Positions 35,101 through 45,090 are shown, numbered from the stretch's first letter. The stretch is 64,000 nt of DNA from Megalobrama amblycephala (GCF_018812025.1 NC_063053.1:9928123-9992122); one strand, 5' to 3'. The notes: a model not told the origin generated them from the sequence alone. Program-made: numbers and translations.

Positions 35101-38100
35101 GGAGACAAGTTGCTCAAGTTTAGGAATAGGAATGTTGTCCCATTCTTGTCTAATACAGGCTTCTAGTTGCTCAACTGTCTTAGGTCTTCTTTGTTGCATC
35201 TTCCTCTTTATGATGCGCCAAATGTTTTCTTTGGGTGAAAGATCTGGACTGCAGGCTGGCCATTTCAGTACCCGGATCCTTCTTCTACGCAGCCATGATG
35301 TTGTAATTGATGCAGTATGTGGTCTGGCATTGTCATGTTGGAAAATGCAAGGTCTTCCCTGAAAGAGACGACGTCTGGATGGGAGCATATTTTGTTCTAG
35401 AAACTTGGATATACCTTTCAGCATTGATGGTGCCTTTCCAGATGTGTAAGCTGCCCATGCCACACTCACTCATGCAACCCCATACCATCAGAGATGCAGG
35501 ATTCTTAACTGAGCGCTGTTAACAACTTGGGTTGTCCTTGTCCTCTTTAGTCCGGATGACATGGCGTCCCAGTTTTCCAAGAAGAACTTCAAACTTTGAT
35601 TCGTCTGACCACAGAACAGTTTTCCACTTTGCCACAGTCCATTTTAAATGAGCCTTGGCCCAGAGAAAACGCCTGCGCTTCTGGATCATGTTTAGATATG
35701 GCTTCTTTTTCGAATGGCACGGTGGATTGTGTTCACTGACAATGTTTTCTGGAAGTATTCCTGAGCCCATGTTGTGATTTCCATTACAGTAGCATTCCTG
35801 CATGTGATGCAGTGCCGTCTAAGGGCCCGAAGATCACGGGCATCCAGTATGGTTTTCCAACCTTGACCCTTACGCACAGAGATTGTTCCAGATTCTCTGA
35901 ATCTTTGGATGATATTATGCACTGTAGATGATGATAACTTCAAACTCTTTGGAATTTTTCTCTGAGAAACTCCTTTCTGATATTGCGCCACTATTTTTCG
36001 CCGCAGCATTGGGGGAATTGGTGATCCTCTGCCCATCTTCACTTCTGAGAGACACTGCCACTCTGAGAGGCTCTTTTTATACCCAATCATGTTACCAATT
36101 GACCTAATAAGTTGCAAATTGGTCCTCCAGCTGTTCCTTATATGTATATTTAACTTTTCCGGCCTCTTATTGCTACCTGTCCCAACTTTTTTGGAATATG
36201 TAGCTCTCATGAAATCCAAAATGAACCAATATTTGGCATGACATTTTGAAATGTCTCCCTTTCAAAATTTGATATGTTATCTTTATTGTATTGTGAATAA
36301 AATATACGTTTATGAGATTTGTAAATTATTGCATTCCTTTTTTATTCACAATTTGTACAGTGTCCCAACTTTTTTGGAATCAGGTTTGTACAATTTTATA
36401 CCACTTAATTCTGTATTTATTTTATTGTTATATTCAGGAATTATTTAGTTGTTTAATTGTATAAATTTAATTGATATTGTCCTAACCAACTCCTAACCCT
36501 AAACATTAGCATTTAACCTAATTTGTTTCAAAATATGAGCAATATTCTGGTTTTAAATGAAGTTTTCTTGGAAAGAGATTATTTCCTGTGTTCATTAGCT
36601 GTAGCACGGTGCTTACTGTCTGATGTGTGACACACTTAAAGTGTAGGAAACGGTAAAAATTGTGCTACAAACTAATGTGTTTATTAGTACGTTAATAAAC
36701 TAAAATAATTTGAAAACAAAATAATACATTTAAAAGCTAAATAATAACTGTAGACTGCTGACACTTAAATGAATAATTTCCATGGGTCTAGTCTTTGCAT
36801 CTGTTTTAAATTTGAATCAGGTATCCTCTGTTGGAGTAGCATTGGCTAGGTGGCGCTATCACAAAAAACTAGGGTCCTAGAAATGTGGTCCTGAAAACCT
36901 CTGGTATTGAATTTGCCATCGGAGAGAAGAGAGAGTGAGAACATGCAGCTGGTATCTGTGTATTGATACTGCAGAAAAGGAGTATTGGAACCTTTTCAGA
37001 TATTTCAGACATATCGATATTTTTGACAACACTACCCCATTGACTTCCATAGTATGAAAAAAAAAAAAATACTATGGAAGTCAGTGGGGCCCATCAACTG
37101 TTTGGTTACCCATATTCTTTAAAATATCTTTCTTTTGTGTTCAGCAGAAGAAATTCATACAGGTTTGGAACAGCTTGAGGGTGAGTCAATGATGTCAAAA
37201 TGTTCATTTTTGGGTGAACTATCCCTTTAAGACTTCACTTCCCACATGCTCAATTGCAAGCGCTGAGATTCTATCCCCCGGCAGTTTGTTGTAGGCCTAC
37301 ACAGTTTGTCCTGCCCAAATATTCTTTGCATTCCACAATCTTCACAAAGACGACTCAGTTTAGCTGGCTGCCTCTAAATAAATCGCCTTTCAGATTCTTC
37401 CCCAACATGTCAGCTGATTAGGCTTCAAAATGCCTATAACTCACTGGGCTGAAAAAACAGTTTCCTGTTCAGTAGTATGAATCATCTTTCATACAGCTAT
37501 GACAACATGTTCCTAGTGATACTACCATGAACAACAACACTGCAAGTGCTACTATAGTAACAGTTAAACTAACAGGCTTACTGGTGAGTTTCCTCAACCA
37601 CTATCAAAACTATTTTAGCACTATTTCCTGTTCTTAAAGAATGAAACCAGTGCTATGCATTTCATTTCATGCATTAATTTATGATTAGGAGTGTTTAGCG
37701 AGGCTACAGGTATTGCATGACCCTTTAATTAAAACTATGCATAATAATGAGATAACTTAAACTAACTAACGAATAAAGTACTAAAAAAATACAATAAATA
37801 AAACTTGAACTAATAAATAATAACAATTTATTTTGTAAAGACATTGATATGCAGCCAAAAACACAAAAATAATAGGTAATTAAAGTCAAATCTTTAAAAC
37901 ATGTCTATAAAAATATAAAAAACTTCCATCCACACTTCATTTAAAAACAAAATACAAAAAAGATGAAATCAAAAATTTTGTGCACCTACTACTAGCACAT
38001 ACGCAGAGTCAGATGTAATATAATAAGCAGACTTGTGAGGCAGAGGTTACAGGAATTGTTCCCTGTGTTATGCAATTATGCATATCACACCCCACTAAAT

Positions 38101-40127
38101 GAACACAGACAGATTTCTCATGGCTCAACAGATTAATTGCAAGTAAAACAAAAAGAAACATGGGAGTTGAAAACATCAGTGGCTGGGATTTCACTCAAAA
38201 ATTGCACAAAGACTACTCTGTTGTCTGAGTAACTTCTGGGTCTCACTTATTAGACAACAGTGCAATATTAAAGGGGAACAGAAAACTCAAAAACGTGGGT
38301 GTGCTTCTTAAAATATTTCCACATTTAGAGGGGATTTCCCAAAAAAATAAAAAGAATAAGGCAATTCCAAGACAGCTTCATAAAATGCAAGGCACATTTG
38401 GTCGGTCTTTCATGCTCCTTTGGTCAATCTGTCATTCCTCATGAACACCTTTTGGACTGTTAGAATTGCACATAGCAGTGACGTTTACTTACCTAAACCT
38501 CCTTGGCAAATATCTGTTCTTGTAGCTCCTCCAACAATAAACTCAGGACTGGAGGTCAGTTCCTGAAGAAGTAGTGCAGAAGCATTGACATGAAGTTTTC
38601 CAAAAATGTTAAAGGGGTCATGAACTGCATTGGTTTATTGTTTTATAATGTTTCCTGGGGTGCACTTATAATGTTAGTATGCTATTTACATCCAAAATGG
38701 TCATAATTTATAAATAAAAGGCATTTTCCTACCCTGATTTTAGCCCTCTGATTTGAACGCTCTGTTTTAAGGGGCGTGTCTGCTGTGAGACTTCAGTGTA
38801 AACGCCCACTGCTGTGATTGGCTAACATCTTTGCATATGAAAATATCCAAGTATTACTCTCTCTTTTAGCATGTTTTTACTATTACAGCTCTCAAGGTTT
38901 ACTAATCGTGAAAAGTGTTGCATTATATTTAGATCGAAGCATGAAAGGTTGCAGAGATGAACACTGTGTAGCCGATCACAGACATGTTGAGCGCATGAAA
39001 GCAGTGATCTCGTCAAATGCTTTCATCTCCACTAACAGTGCAAATGTGATATAACCTAAAGATTCGTTGAATAAAACGGGAGTTTTGCGTGTCATGATAA
39101 ACTTGCGCTGTTTGATTGACAGCTTCAGCACGCACTGCTCCAACGATTGCAAAGGGAGCTTTCTTTGATCGCTTTCTTTATATAATTTAATCACCGTTAA
39201 ATAACAGATTATTTTCATCCTACTAAGAGAAACAACACAAGTTGACGTTTAGTCACGGGTTTGATTTACTGACACACAGACAAAGAACATCTGACTGTAC
39301 ATGAATCATTAATATCAGATCAGGCATTAGAATTAATACAGTTACTTACATGTTGTTGCATTACTGTCGAGTCCAGGCACTGCACAATATTTTGTAATCC
39401 TCAACGGCATGTTTATTACTTGATAGCTCGATCTGGTTTAGCACCACATATAGGCCTATGTTACTAGACTACATATTCTATTGCATGTCACGCAATCACG
39501 GCGTTGATCTTCTTCTGCGGAGGCGGTGCTTTCTGCCCCTAGATCCCCACTTTGAAAAACCTGTCGTTTGCTGGGTCTGGTTTCAATAAAAGCTTTTATT
39601 GGACTAACAAGGAAGTTTTCAGCTCTGAAACTTACAGGATATTCTTATAGTATGATGACCTCTAATATGTCAAAGGCTCAAGGAAAATTTGATTTCTCAG
39701 TTCATCACCCCTTTAAAATGTTCCCTTTCCATTCAAATACTCATGAGATGAGTCATGTGTTGGCATTTTTATCCTATTACAGTTTATAAGCTTCAAGCCA
39801 CAATGACAAGATAGATAGATAGAATTTTACCTTGATATAAGATGCACTACTATGGTAAAACTACATTGATGTTGATTTGACAGGACTCACCCCAGGTCTT
39901 TTCCACACAACACCTCTGGTTTTTGGCGACCGTGGACCGAGTTCGTTGAAGCCCAGAGATTCGGGAGCGGCTGGGAACGTTGTATCACAGAACAGCTCCC
40001 CGCGGCTAAGACACTCACTTCTCAGACCCTCAAAGTTTTGGTTCAGGTACTTCACCGCATTGGTGTTCGTCCCAAAGCCAGCCGCCAGGGCTCTCTTTTT
40101 GGCGAGTGTGGATGCCACGCCGGACAT
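18856..40127 (-). CDS. Calpain B: conventional calpain catalytic subunit, CAPN2/CAPN8-like
   Basis: 21 coding exons, 698 aa: 40127-39891, 38562-38493, 33222-33104, 32544-32411, 31685-31517, 31398-31315, 31151-31066, 30889-30821, 30740-30580, 27333-27164, 27055-27044, 26774-26563, 26297-26261, 23189-23124, 22692-22635, 22554-22490, 22384-22316, 22216-22138, 21946-21830, 19026-18968, 18879-18856. The frame is open throughout with GT-AG introns. C105, H262 and N286 fall on the human CAPN2 numbers. Order: N-terminal helix ([19 protein letters not shown]), CysPc about 46-340, C2-like about 345-510 with acidic [11 protein letters not shown], penta-EF-hand about 525-698 with canonical loops from D583, D613 and D678. 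[11 protein letters not shown] is CAPN2-like, NAVKYL and the SPKT region CAPN8-like, and the WLTFAMI end fits CAPN2/8. It is expected to be a cytosolic Ca2+-activated limited protease. The exact symbol needs a tree. Confidence 0.93.
20092..20907 (+). pseudogene. Broken Tc1 transposase
   Basis: Reads [16 protein letters not shown] with a paired-type HTH ([17 protein letters not shown]), a frameshift near 20275, then [19 protein letters not shown] (first Asp), VMVWGAMSS and [11 protein letters not shown] (second Asp). The reading stops right after LNWPANS: the DLNPIENLW block with the third acidic residue is missing and replaced by a short inverted copy of the preceding bases. It cannot encode active DDE transposase. 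Confidence 0.9.
20875..20907. repeat. Perfect inverted repeat at the transposase deletion junction
   Basis: Arms ATTGGCCAGCAAAC and GTTTGCTGGCCAAT with a 5-nt loop (TCGCT). The right arm replaces the normal coding sequence, consistent with a templated (foldback) repair event. Confidence 0.9.
21507..21747. mobile_element. hAT-type MITE with long hairpin in calpain B intron 19
   Basis: 241 bp with TIRs TAGGGCTGGGC / GCCCAGCCCTA and a perfect 8-bp target duplication TTTATAGC (21499-21506 and 21748-21755). The interior 21524-21630 folds into a nearly perfect hairpin with about 46-bp arms. The 8-bp duplication and TAGGG ends indicate hAT. Confidence 0.9.
22777..23099. mobile_element. MITE in calpain B intron 14
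   Basis: TIRs AAGGCCCGTTCACACC and GGTGTGAACGGGCCTT are near perfect. The interior has ATAACGATA/TATCATTATC words. Inserted between exons 15 and 14 in noncoding DNA. Confidence 0.8.
23520..24260. repeat. Retroelement-like repeat carrying an inserted MITE
   Basis: Outer part (23520-23730 and 24090-24260) has GGTTGCCATAGTGTTTGATT and ATAGATCCAGATC, resembling 7290-7760. It is split by a MITE at about 23736-24084 with ends GGGGTCGTTTACACAACA and TTGTCATGTAAATGTACCC. Class of the outer element unknown. Confidence 0.45.
24390..26056 (+). mobile_element. 3' end of an L2-like LINE in calpain B intron 13
   Basis: Continuous C-terminal frame 24642-25145 ([60 protein letters not shown]) ending in stop. 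It is followed by about 900 bp of 3' UTR with CTAAGCCTGGTTTCTCCCAAGG-like text and the terminal GCGCTATATAAAAAAGGTGA plus (CTTGA)n. 5' truncated, as usual for LINE copies. A one-base shift near 24640 separates upstream [17 protein letters not shown]. Confidence 0.85.
25375..25645 (+). repeat. 136-bp tandem duplication in the LINE 3' UTR
   Basis: GACACGACCACAACGCAGCC begins at 25375 and again at 25511. The two units differ at a handful of sites and both contain ATACCGGTGTGATGAATAC. Confidence 0.9.
27044..27055 (-). CDS. Calpain B 12-nt microexon 11
   Basis: GTGCCTCCACAG (Val-Pro-Pro-Gln) between acceptor TTTCTAG and donor GTGAGC. Same length and place as in calpain A and the calpain family. 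It joins ...GYAIYE to [12 protein letters not shown]. Confidence 0.88.
27430..27852 (+). repeat. Repeat family R copy followed by (AT)/(CA) microsatellite
   Basis: Family words GATGCAAAGCTGAATTTT, CATTACTCCAGTCTTTAG and GATGAATAGAAAGTTC, then an AT/CA array (27814-27850) directly abutting a Tc1 end. Confidence 0.65.
27853..29081 (-). mobile_element. Degenerate Tc1-like transposon in calpain B intron 9
   Basis: Ends CACTATATTGCGAAAAG and the inverse of TCTTATAGTG. The minus-strand transposase is broken into an N-terminal part (28756-29019: [34 protein letters not shown]) and a C-terminal part (28154-28579: [39 protein letters not shown], ending ELDWPAQS). The DLNPIEN block lies beyond a stop/frameshift. 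Inactive. Confidence 0.85.
29086..29134. repeat. (AT)n microsatellite
   Basis: About 24 AT units directly beside the right end of the Tc1 remnant, which may have eroded its TA flank. Confidence 0.95.
29363..30165. mobile_element. 803-bp foldback MITE, nearly complete palindrome
   Basis: TTAA at both ends, then AGGATTAGTCCACTTTTAA / TTAAAAGTGGACTAATCCT. The two arms, about 380 bp each, are reverse complements with few differences around a central spacer (about 29750-29790, GGCGCCGCG). No protein. An internally deleted relative lies at 62448-62790. Confidence 0.92.
30821..30889 (-). CDS. Calpain B exon 8, two codons shorter than in calpain A
   Basis: 69 nt against 75 nt in calpain A. It encodes [20 protein letters not shown] and the start of EFW. 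The two lost residues fall in the variable linker before the EDGEFW motif, so this is an in-frame change and not damage. Confidence 0.85.
31731..31930. repeat. Half of a hAT-like element
   Basis: Starts AGGGCTTGGCGATAAAACGA, resembling the TAGGGCTGGGCGAT end of the hAT MITE at 21507, but no matching right end is found nearby. Lies in calpain B intron 4. Confidence 0.4.
31935..32260 (-). repeat. Repeat family R, inverted copy in calpain B intron 4
   Basis: Minus-strand copy with the plus-strand words TCTGAAGGATCATGTGACAC, GACTGGAGTAATGATGCTGA and AGCTTTGCCATCACAGGAA. The right end fades into an A-rich tract. Confidence 0.7.
33104..33222 (-). CDS. Calpain B exon 3 with catalytic cysteine
   Basis: 119 nt: [20 protein letters not shown], then [20 protein letters not shown]. 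Cys105 is the nucleophile. The exon is separated from exon 2 by the 5.3 kb transposon-filled intron 2, the longest of the gene. Confidence 0.93.
33503..34262. mobile_element. Third-level MITE with GTTTACATG ends, carrying a smaller foldback
   Basis: Ends CACGTTTACATGTACAC and CTCCATGTAAACACACC, with inner repeated ATTCCGATTGAAAG / TTTCAATCGGAATGAC pairs. A further short foldback (about 33604-33775: GTGCCGAATTTC ... GAAATTCGGCAC, CTGCCAAATTATTACCCCC inverted) sits inside and includes CCTAATCCTAACCCC words that mimic telomere repeats. Confidence 0.65.
34730..36907. mobile_element. Third-level element with AATACCAGAGG ends
   Basis: Inverted ends AATACCAGAGG / CCTCTGGTATT, with inner TAGGACCCTAGGG / CTAGGGTCCTA. 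It is the host into which the Tc1 copy at 34823-36388 inserted. Confidence 0.7.
34823..36388 (-). mobile_element. Tc1-like transposon copy 1 with about 200-bp inverted repeats
   Basis: TA flanks. Ends CAAACCCGATTCCAAAAAAG and CTTTTTTGGAATCAGGTTTG. The minus-strand transposase is broken: HTH part 36050-35692 ([20 protein letters not shown]), middle 35803-35519 ([10 protein letters not shown]), C-terminal part 35469-35041 ([21 protein letters not shown]). All three acidic residues exist but lie in different frames. Same family as 46249-47835. Confidence 0.92.
37240..38492. other. Calpain B intron 2, repeat-poor left-over
   Basis: AT-rich intronic DNA between the transposon nest and exon 2. I see no coding exon, repeat boundary or RNA gene in it. 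Confidence 0.5.
38609..39716. mobile_element. 1.1-kb TTAA element in calpain B intron 1, complete copy
   Basis: Ends TTAAAGGGGTCATGAACTG and CAGTTCATCACCCCTTTAA. It has blocks GGCGTGTCTGCTGTGAGACTT and AACGCCCACTGCTGTGATTG. A second copy in opposite orientation, itself interrupted, lies at 52207-54123. No coding capacity seen. Confidence 0.85.
39891..40127 (-). CDS. Calpain B first coding exon and start codon
   Basis: The ATG at 40127-40125 (AGAAAATGT, A at -3) starts [12 protein letters not shown]. 237 nt (79 aa) ending CCTGGG|GTGAGT at 39890, the same coding length as CAPN2 exon 1. Upstream sequence to about 40230 contains CACGCC, GGAGTGGGTGAGGGCG-type words on the minus strand and is the likely promoter; no TATA box is obvious. 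Confidence 0.88.
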
Positions 40128-40239
40128 TTTCTAACTTTTCCCTCTGTGCTTCTCTGCAGCTGCAAAGTGTGAGAGTCAAAAATGCTCTTACGCCCTCACC
40201 CACTCCTCCTTCTAGGACAGGCGTGGTCCTAAGCCTGTA

Positions 40240-40880
40240 ATTTTAGGGGCCGTTCACACACGCACTGGGAGATTTCTGCGTTCTTTTTGCATTCAAAACT
40301 GCTGAAAAGTAGCAGAACGTCTCGAGGCGTTTTCAAAGCTGAGCTTTTTCACGCGTTTATACAGGAAGCGTTCTTGCATTTCGTCTGCACATTTTTTTTA
40401 TTTATTTTGTTTATACCTCAGACTGTCTTGCTGGGGGAATAAAACTTTTTTTGGTCTCCCGCTCTGGTCAAGCCGGTCTGTTGGCTGATTTTACAAGGTT
40501 TTAGGCACTTTTTAGCTGTTCAGGCTGCTAGTATTTTCAGTGGGGTAGGTTTCAGGGAAATCGGCCTGGTAACGGTGCCAGGTATTTGATTCTTCAGCGG
40601 TCAGTCATTTGCCGTCGATCAAGCTATTTGTTGATTTATTTATTTATTTATTAGTTTTGGTTCTTCTGCACTTTGGATTAATGGCTTAACTTTTGATCAG
40701 ACATCTTCGCTTTCATTAAAACCTATAGGTTATTTGAATGAAATCATTGATTTTATGGTGTTTCTATTATTACATATATTTAATTAAAATATGGGCAATC
40801 AATTAAATATTGTAAATAATGTAAATATTGTAATAATATCTACAGGCATATGAATAATGTAAATATTCATATGCCTGTAG
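40240..40880. other. Intergenic DNA upstream of calpain B
   Basis: Begins with a GGGCCGTTCACACACGC word typical of MITE ends but without a clear partner. The rest is AT-rich, no gene seen. Confidence 0.4.
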
Positions 40881-40884
40881 ATAA

Positions 40885-42120
40885 GGCGCTAGGGGTGGGC
40901 TAAGGTGGCTGGAGCCCCGAATGTTTTCCCAAAAGCCCCGAATCTTTCAGGTTTGAGGATTCTTAATAGTGCTCTCTAAATATATTTTTTCTAAATATAT
41001 CTCTCTATTAAAATATGTTAAACAGTCCAATACCGCTTTTCTACAGTATTCATCATAAGTATCCATACACCGGCAGCGCTTTCTCCATCTTCTCTCCGAC
41101 AGCGCGTTCACGCACACCGCAGATGTACAGAGCCACGCCTCCTGTCACTCACTCAGAGCAGCGGCAGGCCTCGAGACGCTCGTTCGGTCCGGTTGAAGGC
41201 TTTTTGTTATGATATAACAACTAATATGACAACTTTAGCACATTTGTCAGCTAAACATATATTCAGTGTTTACCATTAATGACCCTGTGCCGCCGCCACC
41301 GTTTCATAATGAACTGAAAATTTAAAACATAGGCTACTACGTTGTATATACCAACGAACTAAAATCGGAACCGTGATAAGGCTTTGTGCCTTTATAAAAC
41401 AGCAAAATACAGTGATTAAGTATATATACAGTCTGTCTGTGCTGCGTGTTTTAAAGAGAAGTGCGCACTTTTGCTCACGCGATCAGCTGGTGATCTGGTG
41501 ATCAAAATAAAAGCTCAAGGATTTATCTTAGAGATTAGTACAAAAGTGTTATAATTTCCCAATACTGTTTTGTAAAGTAAGTAACTAATAAAAATTGTCA
41601 TTTATTTTAGAGTGCATTTGTTACAATATATGGAAATTACTGTCATGAATAATTATATAGCCTAGTATTAAAACATTATTATATTGTTATATTGTAATAA
41701 TTGTTTGGCATCCTATACAATGTAGACTGAGACACTATATCACAACTAAAAAGATGTTTGAACCCTTTTTAATGTCCAGGTACAAGTCAACGCTGTTTCT
41801 TTGTTCCATTTACACACTGTATGGGCTTAAGCTCTCAGATTTGAGCTCTCAAAGTGCCCCAGATTGATGCATTTAACCTTAAAATGTACACAATTTTCTT
41901 CCGGGGGGGCATGCCCCCGGACCCCCCTAGAGTAGATACACCCAGTAAAGATTTAAAAAATAACAGTGCCAAATAATGTACATTTTTTCAACAAGAATAC
42001 TACTACAGAAGCTCGTTTTATGTCAGTAAAACTGTTAACAGAAAATTATGTCATTGGTCAAATATAGATTTGGGCTAAGCCCCGAATGTTTACAATGTCT
42101 GGCTCCGCCCTCTTTTACTG
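40885..42120. repeat. Unclassified repeat block bounded by AGCCCCGAATGTTT words
   Basis: AGCCCCGAATGTTT occurs at both ends (about 40914 and 42077) in the same orientation. A GC hairpin TCCGGGGG...CCCCCGGA lies at 41900-41921 in a CATGCCCCCGGACCCCCC context often seen in dispersed fish repeats. No gene is supported. Confidence 0.4.
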
Positions 42121-42139
42121 GGATTCTGCTTTGTCTGTC

Positions 42140-42400
42140 ATCATTTATTCAATTATTCAATTGATTTAGTATTTTACATTAATGACACTTTGAAAAATAT
42201 ATAAATATTAATATTAGGTATTTTGTGTAGCCTAACAACTAAATTAGCAAATGTTTTTATTTATTTCCTGTAATAACACATTGGTTGATGCACCAATGTG
42301 TTATTAATATAATGATGCATCATTATCCTGCACATAAACTTAAAAGTAAATACACATTGTTTTTAAGGGGGGCATCTTCTCCCATGCTTATTGTATTGGA
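42140..42400. repeat. Second copy of the repeat at 540-790
   Basis: Same order of words: TTGATTTAGTATTTTACATT, AGCAAATGTTTTTATTTATT, GATGCATCATTATCCTGCAC. 42400-43830 beyond it is AT-rich with nothing recognised. Confidence 0.6.
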
Positions 42401-43834
42401 CTAAAATACATTGTTTTTCTTGCTAAGCTTTAAGATACTGGTTGAATTATATATTAAAAAATCACCTTAAATTAATATTTCATGTCCTCGCATTATTTAT
42501 TTGGTGAGTAGCCGCGTAATAAAGCTGGATAATCTCATTTTCGCATCATCTTTTACATATTTGAGCGCACACTGTTTTTTTTTTTTTTTGTGACCAATCA
42601 GAATAAAGTATTCCGGAGCATTTACGGCCTAATGAAATCCTGCATATGGTTCTCCTAAACTCTGTGCAGATCTTCCTATTCTGCTCCAGTTCCCCATCAC
42701 AGGGCTGTAGATAGATCTGCATTCTCATGATGAACTGCTGCTGCCCTCTTGTGTTCTTTACACAATACACTACAAACAACCATCTCATCAAACATACATT
42801 GTTCATTAAAACAAGAGCATTTATAGATTAAATACTTCATCCAAACATAAAAACCTTAAACTTCCATGCACTGTAAAATTAAGTAGTGTATATTAAATCT
42901 AATATATTTATGCATTTAATAATAACATAGATAAATCAGCCTGACGTTTTGGCCAACATTCTATAATAGCTAAAAATTGTATAGCAGTGGTACATAAGAA
43001 ATTATAATAATCATATGTCTACTAGAGGAAAAGGATAGTTCTGTAAGCAGCAAGCGTTAAGAATATTGAACTCATTTAAAATAAACATTTTAGTGCCGTC
43101 TGGTGTTTCTCCATTTGGAATACAAGTCTTTGATCTATATAAAGTTACATCACATACTTGATTAAAGTCTTTTTATTGCTCGTCCAAGTACTAGGCCATA
43201 TTTTCCCTCTTCCTTCCATTCATTTAAAAGCATGTCCAGCAGAGGGAAGTAGAGTGTCAAGCCTGAGGCAGTGAAGCCATTTAACGTGTCCCTGAGGCAA
43301 ACTGATTTGTTCAGTGTGGTAACAAAGCCGCTTTAATAATTACCATCTCTGGTGGTATTGGATACTGGTAACTAAGTAACTCTCTTTTACTTCATAAATC
43401 ACTCTTCTGAGATTTGAATTTTTAGGCTTTAGATTGGTGTAACAAATCTTTAAGCGGATGCAATAAAATATGTAAAAATATCTAAAAGTATAATAAAATA
43501 TATGCCTACACTACATATGTTTTATTAAATGCCTTAATTTTATGATCGGTCACGTGACACAATCAGAACCAATAGGTCGAGAATGTCTGAAGCAAACATA
43601 ACAAGGCGCCATTTTTAAATGAACAAAAACGGCAACCTGCCAGAAGACGAAGAACAAAATCGCGTTTAACTTAACTACTCGAACAAATATGCAAAATCGT
43701 TTAAATTTTGATCTTTTCCCTCACACAACGCGGATTACTCTTTGTGGTGATTTGTTTCATAGCTTGGTAGTATAAATTATCCACTTTTACTGGATTAAAT
43801 TCTCAGAAGCCTTGCTGAAATAATAACACTAGGG

Positions 43835-44026
43835 CAGGGGTGTCCAAACTCGGCTTTGGAGGGCCACTGTCCTGTAGAGTTTAGCTCCAATTTAACACAA
43901 CACACCTGCCTGGAAGCTTCCTGTATGACTAAAAACCTTGATTAGCTGGTTCGGGTGTGTTTAATTGGGGTTGGAGCTAAACTCTGCAGGACAGTGGCCC
44001 TCCAGGAGGAGGATTGAACACCCCTG
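43835..44026. mobile_element. 192-bp hAT MITE with perfect target duplication
   Basis: TIRs CAGGGGTGTCCAA / TTGAACACCCCTG, internal foldback (ACTGTCCTGTAGAGTTTAGC returning as GCTAAACTCTGCAGGACAGT). 8-bp duplication CACTAGGG at 43827-43834 and 44027-44034 is exact, so it is a fairly recent hAT-mobilised insertion. Confidence 0.93.
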
Positions 44027-44120
44027 CACTAGGGTGAGTAAATGATCACCTAGTGATGTGATGAAGTCCACATGATGGACTTCAGCAAAACAGGTGAATC
44101 CGGAAAAAATTTCTATAGAA

Positions 44121-44170
44121 AAGAATAGAATAGAATAGAATAGAATAGAATAGAATAGAATAGAATAGAA
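44121..44170. repeat. (GAATA)n pentanucleotide array
   Basis: About nine uninterrupted GAATA units. The following 44330-44720 is extremely AT-rich with TATAATA words. Confidence 0.95.
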
Positions 44171-44910
44171 AATGACAAAAGGGGACCCATTTGCCCTTAC
44201 AATCAGGGTGCGACTTATCGAGGGGTTTGCAAGAGTTTCGCCGCTTGAGATCTTTCCATTCCTGCATTGAACTGTAGGCTATATCAATAAAACACTTCAC
44301 TGTAATTTTGCACGACACAAATACATAAATTTATATATATATATATCACAATAATTAGTGTTTTTGTGAATCATCTTTGATACAATTCACAGTTAGCTAC
44401 TGGCAGAAATTCATTTTAAAAGTCGCCCCCTCTGAAAGTCATTGAATAATTCTCACCCTGGTTATAAAATTATAATAAAATAACATAATATAATATAGCA
44501 AATAAGATGTACACAAACTTTACTACATTTTTCTTTTTTTTTTTTTTTTACAAAGAAGCATTGGATTATATATTAGCTACATTATATTATTAAAAATTGT
44601 TTTATCAATTATATATTATTATATAATATAATGACATTATTGTATTATATTATTATAATACACTTATATAATAGCCTTTATATTATATAATATATAATTA
44701 TAATATATGATTACATTTGTTTAATCAAGAAAACAAAATATCTGGACATTTATATGATAAGAGATGAATGATCATTTTACTGTTGAAATACAGTGATATG
44801 CAAAATGACATTTCTAGTAAGCTTCATTTGAAGATGATAAATGACACTCGACGATGCTGCTCAGTCATGCAGCGTTCAACTTGTTTTAAACTTGAAACCG
44901 CAACATGATG

Positions 44911-44914
<4 letters not shown>

Positions 44915-44961
<47 letters not shown>
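44915..44961. repeat. (GA)n microsatellite at a promoter
   Basis: About 23 GA units immediately upstream of a CpG-rich candidate first exon. GA tracts at this place can act as promoter elements; here that is only a possibility. Confidence 0.95.
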
Positions 44962-44962
<1 letters not shown>

Positions 44963-45090
44963 ACGCGCAGGGAGGGTAAGCGCGCGGAGCATCAGCATCA
45001 GCACTCTCACAGCAGCAGATCAGCGGTTGGTTGGTCGGTCGGTCGGTTGTAAAGAGCGCACGGGCCGGACTGATCAGGAGGAGGAAGCAG
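44962..45090 (+). promoter_or_regulatory. CpG-rich promoter and probable noncoding first exon of a rightward gene
   Basis: GC- and CpG-rich segment (CACGCGCAGGGAGGG, GCGCGCGGAG, GGTCGGTCGGTCGG) ending in a strong donor AAGCAG|GTAAGAGC at 45091. It has no coding frame that resembles a protein family, so it looks like a 5' UTR exon. CpG richness continues to about 45420 in the putative intron. It is divergent to calpain B. No downstream coding exon is recognisable before the window ends. By human 6p21 synteny tmem63b or slc29a1 are possible owners, but nothing in the sequence proves either. Confidence 0.5.

Larger units (their letters stand above)
33445..37034. mobile_element. Second-level element, hAT-like, inside the outer MITE
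   Basis: TIRs TAGTGTTGTCA / TGACAACACTA. Flanks ACCCATTG (33437-33444) and CCCCATTG (37035-37042) agree at 7 of 8 bases, an 8-bp target duplication. It contains further insertions at about 33503-34262 and 34730-36907. Confidence 0.8.
33304..37230. mobile_element. Outer TTAA MITE of a multi-level transposon nest in calpain B intron 2
   Basis: Left end TTAAAGGGACAGTTCACCC and right end GGGTGAACTATCCCTTTAA; CCAAACAGTTGATGGG on the left returns inverted on the right (37087-37111). Its two halves are separated by almost 3.6 kb of inserted elements (next entries). Confidence 0.8.
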
